Source: Oreohelix idahoensis
Lineage: Eukaryota > Mollusca > Gastropoda > Stylommatophora > Oreohelicidae
Assembly: GCA_024509875.1 (NCBI GenBank)
Contig: JAMPIV010000581.1
Coordinates: 992,501-1,056,500, forward strand
DNA: 64,000 nucleotides
Direction: 5' to 3'
Part shown: positions 11,853-25,024 of the stretch, piece after piece
How positions within the stretch are numbered: the first letter of the stretch is position 1
Layout of the letters: each line of letters begins with the position of its first letter
Translations under genes and position numbers: made by a program
Notes under the pieces: model-generated
What the model was told of the DNA's origin: nothing
Databases searched by the model: none
What the model saw: the letters and a program-made list of their open reading frames with translations, nothing else

Positions 11853-12575
11853 TGGAACGGGTAAATTTAAGAATATTATTATTACTTCAGGAACTGTCCT
11901 CCCGACGTCCTGTGGTAGGAGTGCATTAGACTTAAGGCTTGACACTCCTTATTACAGTGGCCTGCTGAATACCCTCCAGGGTTCTCCTTGTATATTCCAT
12001 TTGAGGAATTATAATATATATTTAAATATGGCCAGTCACACACAAGCTCCCTGGCCCGCACCACAGGTACTCAGTAACAAGGCCTAACTTCTTGGCACAA
12101 TTCATACATTTAATGACACAGCACTCCACATTGAGTAGGGTATGACATCGTAGCTTTTACTAGCACATGTCTCTACTGTCCTTGATTCTGATAATCTCAG
12201 TTTTAATGGAACAGTCAACTTACGTGCCCAAAAATTCCATACACACTGCTAAGACTAATCTGACATTATACCGTTAATGAAAGCATAAGGCAGTGATGGT
12301 AATCGATCTTGCAGGTGCAATATAAAGATGCCCAAAGGCAATTAACACAATCTGAAATCAGGTCCTACTGGACACATTCCATGCATACTGGTCAAACGAC
12401 ACAAGCAGACTGCCGGTTAGAGACGCTAGCTTGTCCCAAATCAAAACTCACGTCTGCTATCAATTCAGAGCAGGAGTCAAGACGTCACTTCCTGCAACCA
12501 CGGGATACCGTGTGTAAACAATATATATCAGGAAGTGATCGAATACCAAACATGATATGATATTTACTCATATCA
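11853..12575 (-). repeat. 3' LTR of gypsy 1
   Basis: On the + strand it runs from TGGAACGGGTAAATT to ACTCATATCA, so the minus-strand LTR has TG...CA ends. It matches 19895-20617 over its full 723 bp with three substitutions counted by eye. Short open frames inside it occur in both LTRs and are not genes. Confidence 0.95.
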
Positions 12576-12596
12576 TTTACTTCCCCCCCCCCCCCT
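12576..12596 (-). other. Polypurine tract of gypsy 1
   Basis: Directly inside the 3' LTR the minus strand carries a G-run followed by GAAGTAAA, ending at the LTR border. This is the expected site for priming plus-strand DNA synthesis. Confidence 0.8.
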
Positions 12597-13946
12597 GGAC
12601 TAAAATAATGAAAAGGAACTTTTCATTATTTTCATAGTATAATCTTACAAGGTCACTGGAGAAACCATATGACAATATCCAAATACTCAACTGTCATCAT
12701 TATGATAGCACCTAGAGGCGTGCTCCATAATCGACAATTTAACACACAAGGTGTGGTATTTAGTAATAACATAACCAAACCCATTATCGTTAGCAGACGC
12801 TCTTTTGACACAAATATGAGGTAACTACATTAATTAGAAGGCAGTGAAGAAAAGTCAACATGTCAGTCATGGCACTCACACAGCATACCATGTCAACAAA
12901 CGCCCTAAGTCATGTCGGTATGTAAGTCTACCTATCTATCAAATGAAATGCGTAATAAGCAATCAAAGACAGAATAGAACAAATAAGGCAGACAAGTCAA
13001 AATATAAATGGTGACTGTGACAATATGTCAAAATAGTTATTAATATTTGTATGTATGCAATGTCATGTGGTGAATGACAATGTTAATGAGATGTCATATG
13101 AAGATATATTACTTAATATCTACACATATGAAGGATATAGGTTATACTAAGTGTAAGCACCAATGTAATTCAATTCACATAGTGATACATTAATGAACCA
13201 ATGTAATATCACTAGGGTTATTAAAACTGGTCATGTTAGACCATACAAAGTTCTTCCTGTAGAAGTATTTAAAAGAATTAAAGTTTCAGTAAATCACTAG
13301 TTCGCACATCATTGTTATTGATTTCCAGTTAAGTACATATGCCGGAACGAAATAGTTCATTGAAAAAATCCATTTTTCATCTATGTCGTTTGTCGATGTT
13401 TGTCTTCCATGCAATAGCATATACAGCACAGATACTATTCTTCATTCTGTACTTGAGAATTTTATAAGTATATGTTGAAATATAATTTTTTTTGTTATGT
13501 CCCTTTTTGAACTTTGTAGTCAGTAATTTTAGTTACTTCCCTTTTTACTCAACGTTTGAGATAGTTAATTAGTGCAAAACATTTTGGAAATTGCAGCATA
13601 GTATCTGAATTGTACCGACTTGGATCGTCATACTGCCAAAAGTCATTGTACAACGTGTATGAAGTAGCGAAGTATTGTTCTTGAGCAATTGCATTAGACA
13701 TCATATGACGAACGCTTGAATATATATCTTGATTTAGGATGGACAGTAATTCATCATCATCATGTTGCTTGGCATAGTGTCTCTAGTTTTTCAACTGGTT
13801 TAAGTGCATGACGAAGCAATGTGACTGTAATATCTGAAGTATGCACTATATGAGTTAAAAGAAAGCATGTGCCTTAGTTCATGATGCTACCTTTTTGCGA
13901 AATAACTCCTGACTTGTCCCAAAGGAAGTAGTGTTATTATTGAGCA
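12597..13946. other. Non-coding 3' internal region of gypsy 1
   Basis: About 1.35 kb between the polypurine tract and the pol stop codon. I find no open frame longer than background and no env-like signal peptide or membrane segment. Confidence 0.6.
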
Positions 13947-16526
13947 TCAAAGTTGGATTGAAGCAGCATTTGCGGAGACAACTGGCGATAGCGGATGCTT
14001 CACGCATCTGGATAGAACATCGGCGATCACGTTCACCTTTCCTTCGATGGGTTTAATCTTGTAATTATAGGGTTGAAGGGCCAGTGAGGCACGCGCTGCT
14101 TTAGCATTCTTGAATCTCGCTGTTTTCAGGTAAGAAAGTGCTCTTTGGTCCGTCTCGAGTGTGAAACTTGCACCAAGCAGATAGCGCTGCAGTTTAGAGA
14201 AGCAGAACACAAGAGCCAGTAGCTCTCTTTCAATGACCGGGTAACGCTGCTCAGTAGGCGTTAGCTTCCTGCTAACATAAAGTGTTGGATGCAAACAGCC
14301 CTTCCATTCTTGCAACAGCGAACCTCCAATGGACGTTTTTGAAGCGTCGACTCTAAGAGTAAAATGTTTAGAAGGATCAGGCAATCTCAATATAGGCAAC
14401 TTGGAAAACAGACATTTTAATCTATTCAAAGTTACATGAACCTCTCGACTACAAACTAACCTATTTGGTGACTCTTTCTTCACCAGTGATGACAACACGG
14501 ACGTATACTCCGCAAAATTAGGGATAAACTTGCGATAAAAATTTAGGAGCCCCAGAATACTTCTAACCTGTTTTTTGGTCTTAGGTATATCAAGGTTTAG
14601 AATCCTAGAGATAGTAGTATCCTCTGTTTTCAAAAAACCTCCTCCTACTTTATAACCTAAAAATGAAATCTCCTGAAATCCAATTTTAGTCTTAGATGGG
14701 CGTGCAGATAAATTATGACGACGTAGAGTGGTAAGTAAGGATTGAATACCCTCCAAATGTTCATCCCATGATTGATGAAACAGACAAATGTCGTCAATGT
14801 ACGTAATTAGGTCGTCTCTGTCAGAGAAGAGTCGTCTCATCATGCGAACGAAAGTCGCAGGTGCGTTTACTAAACCAAAGGACATATAATTGAATTGAAA
14901 TAGACCTAATGGAGTAGCAAATGCAGTATAAGGCTTGGATCGTTCCGTTAATGGCACTTGGAAATAGCCTTTAGACAGATCAAATTTAGAGAAAAATGTA
15001 GCCGTAGCTAGTCTATCCAATAAATACTCCAACACGGGAAGTGGTTCCGCGTCGTGGATGGAGACCGAATTTAGACGTCTAAAATCTATGCATATACGTA
15101 TAGATTTGTCTTTTTTCCGGATCAAAACCATCGGAAAACTATAAGGGGAATGAGATGGAGAAATGACATTTAATTTCACCATCTGTTCTAGTTCCTCCTT
15201 AACTTGACATTGTAAATGTATAGGAATAGGGTAAGGTTTCAACTTAATTGGTTGAAAGTCTGTCAGAATAATATCATGTTCGATGATATCAGTGTGTCCT
15301 GGGACATCAGTAAGGACATCAGCAAAAGAATGTAAGATTGAAGTAACCTGTTCTTTCTGGAAAGAAGATAGAGTTGGCGATACATCAACATCTTTCCAAC
15401 TTTCAGTAGACAAGTAGTGAAGACTAGGTAATACTAATAGTGAGTCATTACCGTCAGTCAAATCAGAATTTTCTTCCTGTATGACAGCCAAAGAAGAATG
15501 ACGACAGACATTTTGATCAAGAGCTTCAAAAACTGGTCTCAGATATGGTGGACGTGTATGAAACTGCTGTAACATATTGATATGAAAAGTTTTTTCTTTT
15601 CCCTCTACTGAGACAATATAATCAACATCAGACAGTTTCTCCACAATCCTATAAGGTCCTCTCCATGAGACTAATAATTTGTTATCTCTTCTGGGTAATA
15701 GTACGTAAGCTTCATCACCAGGCCAAAGTTGGCGTAATTTGCGATTTTGGTTAATAAATAACCTCGCCCTAAGCTTTGCCTTTTCAGATGAATCTACTGC
15801 TATTTGGCATGCGTCTATTATTTTTTTCCTCAAACTGACCACATACTGATATGAGGTCTGAACCTCCTTGTTCATCTCAGCACCAATTAAAAGTTGTTTT
15901 AATATAGACATTGGGCCTCGTGGTCTGGCGCCAAAAACCAATTCGAATGGACTAAAGCCTGTATGTTCATTTTTTATCTCTCGATACGCAAATAAAATAG
16001 CTGGCAGGACTCTGTCCCAATTTTGAGGATATTTAATTGTAACCTTATGTAGCATTTGCTTTAAGGATCTGTTGAGGACTTCTATTTTCCCATTAGACTG
16101 AGGATGGTATATTGAACTAAGGAATCTTTGAATCCCAAACATATCCATAACCTGTTTCATAGCATCTGAAACTAACTGAGTTCCTCTATCAGACAGGATG
16201 TTTTCAGGAAAACCTATTCTACTAAAAATCAAGAATAATGCATCAGCAATATCTACCGTGGTGATCGTTTTTAAAGGAATAGCTTCTGGCCAGCGTGTGC
16301 ACATATCTATGCAGGTCAACACATATTGATGACCTCTGGCTGATGTTACCTTTAAAGGGCCAATAATGTCAATGGCCATCTTTGCGAAGGGACGCAAAGA
16401 AATATCAGATGCTTGAATGGGCGCATCATGTTTTGGTTTTCTGGTTGCTACACTTTGGCAGATGGTACATGTAAGACAAAATAATTTGACGTCTATCGTA
16501 ATTCCGGGCCAACAAAAATATGACAA
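13947..16526 (-). CDS. gypsy 1 pol: integrase, then reverse transcriptase and RNase H
   Basis: An 859-residue open frame. The C-terminal half of the integrase zinc finger (CLTCTIC, residues 18-24) is followed by the integrase core with D53, D113 and E149, a DD(35)E spacing. A GPY/F-type module follows near residues 270-325 (WPGDEAYV, WRGPYRIV). After an acidic linker the reverse transcriptase shows FDLSKGY (D516), SFGLVNAPATF and the YIDD active site (576-579). RNase H follows with RVDASKTSIGG, ERELLALVF, ETDQRALSYL and ADVLSR. Integrase preceding RT is the copia-like order known from gmr1-type Ty3/gypsy elements. Catalytic residues are intact, but the zinc finger is split from its N-terminal half by a frameshift at 16493-16526. 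Confidence 0.93.
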   Translation of the reverse strand: MSYFCWPGITIDVKLFCLTCTICQSVATRKPKHDAPIQASDISLRPFAKMAIDIIGPLKVTSARGHQYVLTCIDMCTRWPEAIPLKTITTVDIADALFLIFSRIGFPENILSDRGTQLVSDAMKQVMDMFGIQRFLSSIYHPQSNGKIEVLNRSLKQMLHKVTIKYPQNWDRVLPAILFAYREIKNEHTGFSPFELVFGARPRGPMSILKQLLIGAEMNKEVQTSYQYVVSLRKKIIDACQIAVDSSEKAKLRARLFINQNRKLRQLWPGDEAYVLLPRRDNKLLVSWRGPYRIVEKLSDVDYIVSVEGKEKTFHINMLQQFHTRPPYLRPVFEALDQNVCRHSSLAVIQEENSDLTDGNDSLLVLPSLHYLSTESWKDVDVSPTLSSFQKEQVTSILHSFADVLTDVPGHTDIIEHDIILTDFQPIKLKPYPIPIHLQCQVKEELEQMVKLNVISPSHSPYSFPMVLIRKKDKSIRICIDFRRLNSVSIHDAEPLPVLEYLLDRLATATFFSKFDLSKGYFQVPLTERSKPYTAFATPLGLFQFNYMSFGLVNAPATFVRMMRRLFSDRDDLITYIDDICLFHQSWDEHLEGIQSLLTTLRRHNLSARPSKTKIGFQEISFLGYKVGGGFLKTEDTTISRILNLDIPKTKKQVRSILGLLNFYRKFIPNFAEYTSVLSSLVKKESPNRLVCSREVHVTLNRLKCLFSKLPILRLPDPSKHFTLRVDASKTSIGGSLLQEWKGCLHPTLYVSRKLTPTEQRYPVIERELLALVFCFSKLQRYLLGASFTLETDQRALSYLKTARFKNAKAARASLALQPYNYKIKPIEGKVNVIADVLSRCVKHPLSPVVSANAASIQL

Positions 16527-18049
16527 AACTCTTGTTTTGTTCTAGCAACACCTAAATGTCCTGCACATTCAATGTCATGTGCATGTCGTAAAATGAATGG
16601 TCGAAAACAAGCTGGTACCATAATTTGTTTCTTTAAGGAATTAGCAAATTGATAGTTTCTTACTAAAATCCCATTTTTGATAGTATGCCAGTGTTTTGCA
16701 CAGTCATCTACGATTACATCATTCAAATGAGCAATATGAAAATATTTTTTTAAGGAAGTATCATCTTTCTGTCTTTGTATAAAGGTTTCCTTATCAATGA
16801 GCTCCATCTGAAATAAATTGTCATCATCAGTATTCACATCATTCATTACCTTAATATCATCATTATTTTCCTGTTGATAATGAATTATATCATCATTATT
16901 ATTTTCCTTTTCTTCTTCATCATCTGAAGTGGTATCTTCAGTTATATCTTCAGGTAACACATCAATGACTGGTTTGTGATGATCATTGTCCATGCGAGAC
17001 TGAGCTCTGGTAGTCACAGCATTTGAACATAATAAGTGTTGTTTTTCCCATATTTCAATATCTTCCTGTGTACATTCATGCAATTTAGGTATGTTTCCCA
17101 TAATAATTCCAGCAATTGGATCGTCCAAGAGGCATACCAGTGTTCTTCCTGTAAAATAAGGTGTGTCCAAAAACACCTCTGCTGTGGGGTAATATTCCAC
17201 AGTTCCTCCAAATGTTATGCATTTCACTTGTTTTCCTGTATATTCCACCTTATCAACCAAGGCCTTGCGCACACCAATGGTGGTTGCACCAGTATCTCTG
17301 AGTAAAGATGCTAATTTATTATTGACAAAACCCCTGTTCAAAATCAATGAACCAGTACTTTCAAAAGATGACATGACTGGGACGGGGTGTCCGCATAATA
17401 ATCTTGGCACTCCTTGAGGCTGAAATAAAGAATTGCAATTAGTGCAGTTATCACTATTTGCTAAGTCTACACTGCATGAATTTGCATGTGCTACAATATC
17501 ATTATGGTTCTGATTATTATCATGAACAATGGCATTGGTACGTTCAGTGTTTCTTGATTGTCTGGAAGTATTGTTATGATAAGTTCTTTTATTTGCATTT
17601 TGATCATTTCCTCTATAAAATGATTTCTGCCCTCTATTTGATTTTGAGTTATATTCTCCTCTATTTTGCCAGTTATTGGACTTAAATGAGGTTTGTGGAT
17701 AAAAGTTATCCTCTTGATATGAATTCCAATGTCTTTGAGGTTGGTATTTATTAAAATTGTATCTACCTCTATTTTGACTGTAATTATGTGATGGTTTAAA
17801 TCTTTGATTCCTATCCATACTGTTTGATCTATACCTAGGTGCATTGTCTTGGAATGACCTAGCAGATGCTGCTGGTAATGAATCCTTAACATTGTTTTTG
17901 CTCAATACTCTATTAGGATGTGCAACTTGATATTGACGTCCTAGGGTTTGTAATTTAGTTAGGTTCTCTGGTTTTCTTTCCTGCAGGAACGCAAGAAAAT
18001 CCGAACTAATAGATGACAAAACCTTGGCTCTTAGAATTAAATCTGACAA
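16493..18049 (-). CDS. gypsy 1 gag C-terminus, protease and N-terminal integrase zinc finger
   Basis: A 518-residue open frame. It begins in the gag capsid (SDLILRAKVLSSISSDFLAF, a SCAN-like stretch) because the upstream codon at 18086-18088 is a stop. A long Asn/Arg/Gln-rich linker follows, then a Cys-rich stretch (CTNC ... LLCGHP) that may bind zinc. The aspartic protease has DTG at residue 252 (codons 17288-17296) and a flap region CITFGGTVE. An acidic segment comes next and the frame ends inside the integrase zinc finger (RHAHD, GHLG). The next frame overlaps by 34 bp in the -1 direction at a T5 run. Loss of one base from a homopolymer, an assembly error and a programmed shift are all possible. 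Confidence 0.9.
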   Translation of the reverse strand: MSDLILRAKVLSSISSDFLAFLQERKPENLTKLQTLGRQYQVAHPNRVLSKNNVKDSLPAASARSFQDNAPRYRSNSMDRNQRFKPSHNYSQNRGRYNFNKYQPQRHWNSYQEDNFYPQTSFKSNNWQNRGEYNSKSNRGQKSFYRGNDQNANKRTYHNNTSRQSRNTERTNAIVHDNNQNHNDIVAHANSCSVDLANSDNCTNCNSLFQPQGVPRLLCGHPVPVMSSFESTGSLILNRGFVNNKLASLLRDTGATTIGVRKALVDKVEYTGKQVKCITFGGTVEYYPTAEVFLDTPYFTGRTLVCLLDDPIAGIIMGNIPKLHECTQEDIEIWEKQHLLCSNAVTTRAQSRMDNDHHKPVIDVLPEDITEDTTSDDEEEKENNNDDIIHYQQENNDDIKVMNDVNTDDDNLFQMELIDKETFIQRQKDDTSLKKYFHIAHLNDVIVDDCAKHWHTIKNGILVRNYQFANSLKKQIMVPACFRPFILRHAHDIECAGHLGVARTKQEFCHIFVGPELR

Positions 18050-18085
18050 ACCCTCAAAAGTTTTTTCAGTCTTGGATAGTTCAAT

Positions 18086-18499
18086 CTATCTAGAAAAATT
18101 CAGTTTAACAGCTGAAATAAATTCAGTGAAATCTTTTCCAGAATCAGGGTACAAAGACCGAAATTTTTTACGATAACCCTCATCATCTAATTGATACCTC
18201 TGCAATAAAATCACCTTAACAGCTTCATAATCCTTTCTAGTCTGGTCATCCAAAGTGGAGACTACAGTTAATTGTTCACCAACCAATAAATTCATAAGTC
18301 TAAATGTCCATGTAGATTTGTCAATCTTATATTCTTCACAATAAGTTTGGAATCTATTTAGGAAGCATGAAATGTCATCTATGGATGCATTAAATTTTGG
18401 CAAATTAATCCTTATGGCAGTAGTATGATCTTTATTTTTATCTTCACCTACCCCAGGATGCAACAGTGGTTGTTGTAATTTTAGTTTTTTCCAGTTCAA
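18086..18499 (-). pseudogene. gypsy 1 gag middle (capsid, SCAN-like) ended by an in-frame stop
   Basis: It holds capsid-like sequence with DDISCFLNRFQTYCEEYKID and YRKKFRSLYPDSGKDFTEFI, which lines up with the gags at 59252-60405 and 43566-45363. The stop at 18086-18088 (TAG) lies in the same frame as the downstream ORF starting at 18049. It occupies the position where the third element has a Trp codon (in the run SRWVELSK), so a TGG-to-TAG change explains it. The 5' end overlaps the preceding gag frame at 18444-18499, showing one frameshift. Confidence 0.85.
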
Positions 18500-18794
18500 T
18501 CTCAGCTAATCTTATAGCTTGTTGAGATTTACTCTCTTCTTGAGCTTTCTCCTCTTGAGATCTGGCATAAGCTAATTTTTCCCTTTCAAGAGCCAATTCT
18601 TCTGATCTCCTTTTTTCAGCTAATTCAATTTCTATTTCTTGTTTGTGCAGTTCCTCTTGTCTCCTTTTTTCAGCCAATTCCTCTTTACGGATCTCTTCTT
18701 GTCTGTTTATTTCTTTATCAATATAAGCTTGCAAAGCTGGACCTTCCAAATTAAGTTCCTTCCCAATCTTCAATAAATCCTTTAATGAAGTCAT
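18444..18794 (-). CDS. gypsy 1 gag N-terminal coiled-coil segment
   Basis: A 116-residue open frame starting at the first ATG after the leader. Residues 25-100 are very rich in Glu, Lys, Arg and Gln (EELAEKRRQEEL, ELALEREKLAYAR), a strong coiled-coil pattern shared by the gags of all three gypsy elements here. The frame shifts near 18450-18499 into the capsid part. Confidence 0.8.
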   Translation of the reverse strand: MTSLKDLLKIGKELNLEGPALQAYIDKEINRQEEIRKEELAEKRRQEELHKQEIEIELAEKRRSEELALEREKLAYARSQEEKAQEESKSQQAIRLAEIELEKTKITTTTVASWGR

Positions 18795-19894
18795 GGTTGC
18801 TTATTCTTGTGTTTCTCAATAATACACAATATTTTAACTTTTATGTATATGAATATGTCAGCTAAGTATTCAATACTTCATCCACCAATCTCAGATCAAT
18901 TTATAATTGCAATAGTAGATGTATTCAGATAAACAATATGGAGCAATGAAAAAAATAGAGACTACAACAAGTAAGAACAGCAAGACAGGGTTCGAGCAAC
19001 TAAAGGAAATACAAATGGTAAACTAAGGAAATAACTATAATATATATATAAATTAATTTAAACTAATGCTCTAGTACAACTAGACAAGACAAGACGCTTA
19101 TCACAACATCTATGACATCTATGAAATAAAAGATAGTCAGATGAGAATAGACAATATTACAAACAATAATGCAACGAACTAAATAAAATATAACAATGAC
19201 AGTACTTATGAGAACAAACAATAGGTAAACATGACTACACAGCTAACAAAAATGGATCTGTTAAATTCAATAGAGGCAAACTTTTATACAACCAGCAGAA
19301 TATGCTAGGTCCTCTACCTGAATCATACAGATACTGCCCTACAGAACGCTTGATTTGCTCATTCGACCTAGCTTTCGCGGTATTGAATAATCACAAATCA
19401 AGTCCCTCCATCCTGCCCGCTAGTTACAAAACCAAAAACACGTAATGAAAACACATATGGTGAAGTCAGATATCAGGCAAACAGATTGTATTCACAGCCA
19501 AGCTGTATGTAACAATAAACAGACTTATCTGTTGCCAAGAAAACAATCCTTCTTGAGACTTCGACAAGCAAGGTATGTAGTGATGATCGTAGCCTAGTAT
19601 TTGGTTAGGCCTAGGATTGCTTCATGCTGACATTGAAGGATATCGATCTGGTCCATGATTTTTAACAGAATACTTGATTCTTGGATGAAGATAGTCAGTT
19701 CCTATGACTTCTGTGTAACAATGGGTCACTTTTATAACTTAGTGACAACTTGAGGCACATTCATGTTGATGGAAATCCCTTCCATTCATAAAAAAGTTTG
19801 GCAGACGATGCGTGCCGCCATTTTGAAAAAATAGTCCTCGACTCGTTAGGCGTTCTTCGGCTTGTAAGGCATCCAATGGCTTGGCCCCCAGAAA
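18795..19894 (-). other. gypsy 1 leader with probable primer binding site
   Basis: About 1.1 kb of AT-rich, non-coding sequence between the 5' LTR and gag. Immediately inside the LTR on the minus strand is TTTC followed by TGGGGGCCAAGCC (about 19878-19890), beginning with the TGG expected of a tRNA 3' CCA complement. I cannot name the tRNA. Confidence 0.65.
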
Positions 19895-20617
19895 TGGAAC
19901 GGGTAAATTTAAGAATATTATTATTACTTCCGGAACTGTCCTCCCGACGTCCTGTGGTAGGAGTGCCTTAGACTTAAGGCTTGACACTCCTTATTACAGT
20001 GGCCTGCTGAATACCCTCCAGGGTTCTCCTTGTATATTCCATTTGAGGAATTATAATATATATTTAAATATGGCCAGTCACACACAAGCTCCCTGGCCCG
20101 CACCACAGGTACTCAGTAACAAGGCCTAACTTCTTGGCACAATTCATACATTTAATGACACAGCACTCCACATTGAGTAGGGTATGACATCGTAGCTTTT
20201 ACTAGCACATGTCTCTACTGTCCTTGATTCTGATAATCTCAGTTTTAATGGAACAGTCAACTTACGTGCCCAAAAATTCCATACACACTGCTAAGACTAA
20301 TCTGACATTATACCGTTAATGAAAGCATAAGGCAGTGATGGTAATCGATCTTGCAGGTGCAATATAAAGATGCCCAAAGGCAATTAACACAATCTAAAAT
20401 CAGGTCCTACTGGACACATTCCATGCATACTGGTCAAACGACACAAGCAGACTGCCGGTTAGAGACGCTAGCTTGTCCCAAATCAAAACTCACGTCTGCT
20501 ATCAATTCAGAGCAGGAGTCAAGACGTCACTTCCTGCAACCACGGGATACCGTGTGTAAACAATATATATCAGGAAGTGATCGAATACCAAACATGATAT
20601 GATATTTACTCATATCA
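19895..20617 (-). repeat. 5' LTR of gypsy 1
   Basis: 723 bp, the partner of 11853-12575, with the same ends and three base differences. It is followed on the + strand by the duplicated ACATT and then the rest of the Maverick left TIR. Confidence 0.95.
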
Positions 20618-20659
20618 ACATTACAGACAGTTATACGATATATATTTACAACAGTTATA

Positions 20660-20745
<86 letters not shown>
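20618..20745 (+). repeat. Left TIR of the Maverick, inner part, ending in (TA)n
   Basis: ACATTACAGACAGTTATACG and the following TATATTTACAACAGTTATACG are the inverse of 34016-34060. With 11409-11852 it rebuilds a left TIR of 567 bp by my count, equal to the right TIR. The inner boundary is a (TA)n tract at 20662-20745. Beyond it the two sides share no sequence. Confidence 0.9.
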
Positions 20746-20748
<3 letters not shown>

Positions 20749-21346
20749 GATAATATCGCTGTTGCTGCAGTAGATGAGGATAACGTTTTGGAGCCTGATG
20801 ATGATGTCTGTGGGTTCGCCGTTGTTGATGATGAGTCTGGTATTGTTGTAGCACCTGGTGTTGTTGTATTGCTGTGGTGCCTGCTGCTGCTGGGTTTTGT
20901 GTTGAGGTCGAGAGCTGCACAGAGACAGAGGGGTGATTTTGTGGTGTGTGGACCCGCATATTATCAGCACGGGTAAAGACTTTTCCGCAGACCTCACAGG
21001 TAAACAGAGTCGTAGAATGGACGGCCTTGCTGTGGCGTAATAGGTCGGCACGTCTGGTGAAAGTCTTGCCACAACGGGTACATATTATGTTGTTTTGTAC
21101 CACTATGTCTGTATGATGTACTTGTTTCGTGCTTGAGACGAGCTCATGTTCACTCTCTATGTGCCGTCTCAGCGCATCAGGTCTGGTAAAGTCACGACCA
21201 CAAAGACAGCAAGCGTGTCTCTGTTCCCCATGCACCGTGTTCATATGTCGAGTTAGCTCAGGGCCCCGCTTGAAAGACCAATTGCAGTGTGAGCACGTAT
21301 ATCTTTGAAGTGAAGACATCTGAGAAAGAGGAACAAAGTTAGTCAT
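20746..21346 (-). CDS. C2H2 zinc-finger ORF inside the Maverick
   Basis: Four C2H2 fingers are visible: YTCSHCNWSF...HMNTVH, HACCLCGRDF...HIESEH, IICTRCGKTF...HSKAVH and FTCEVCGKVF...HTPQNH. A Gln/His/Pro/Thr-rich tail of about 70 residues follows and runs into the (TA)n tract at the inner edge of the left TIR, where the reading frame becomes meaningless Ile-Tyr repeats. The ATG at 21346 is possible. The ATG at 21319 is more attractive because it follows CCTCTTTCTCAG, which looks like a splice acceptor. It lies on the strand opposite the virion genes. It may be a Maverick accessory DNA-binding protein or a captured host gene; I cannot decide. Confidence 0.75.
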
Positions 21347-21386
21347 ACACTTTAGACAACGTTAAAATTAAAAATATAACAAACTG

Positions 21387-21390
<4 letters not shown>

Positions 21391-21462
<72 letters not shown>
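21391..21462. repeat. (TA)n microsatellite at the LINE 3' junction
   Basis: About 72 bp of perfect TA directly adjoining the 3' end of the LINE at 21463. A second (TA)n tract adjoins its 5' end at 24777. Confidence 0.95.

Positions 21463-25024
<3,562 letters not shown>

Larger units (their letters stand above)
11853..20617 (-). mobile_element. Ty3/gypsy retrotransposon 1, gmr1-like, full length, minus strand
   Basis: The element is 8765 bp with two 723-bp LTRs that differ at three positions by my reading. The 5-bp duplication ACATT is at 11848-11852 and 20618-20622. Internal order on the minus strand is leader, gag, protease, integrase, reverse transcriptase, RNase H. Integrase before RT is unlike most Ty3/gypsy elements and matches the gmr1-like group. 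It is broken by one frameshift and one stop in gag and one frameshift in the integrase zinc finger. It is inserted in the left TIR of the Maverick, and the right TIR preserves the uninterrupted site. No env-like ORF follows pol. Confidence 0.95.

Noticed and set aside
11882..12560. Pairs of near-identical short ORFs at 11882-12064/19924-20106 and 12309-12560/20351-20602
   Set aside because: They lie in the two LTRs of gypsy 1, so the conservation comes from the LTR pair, not from selection on protein.
16493..16526. Programmed -1 ribosomal frameshift between the two gypsy 1 pol frames
   Set aside because: The overlap falls inside the integrase zinc finger at a T5 run, with no clear tandem-slip heptamer in the right frame. 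A lost base or sequencing error is at least as likely.
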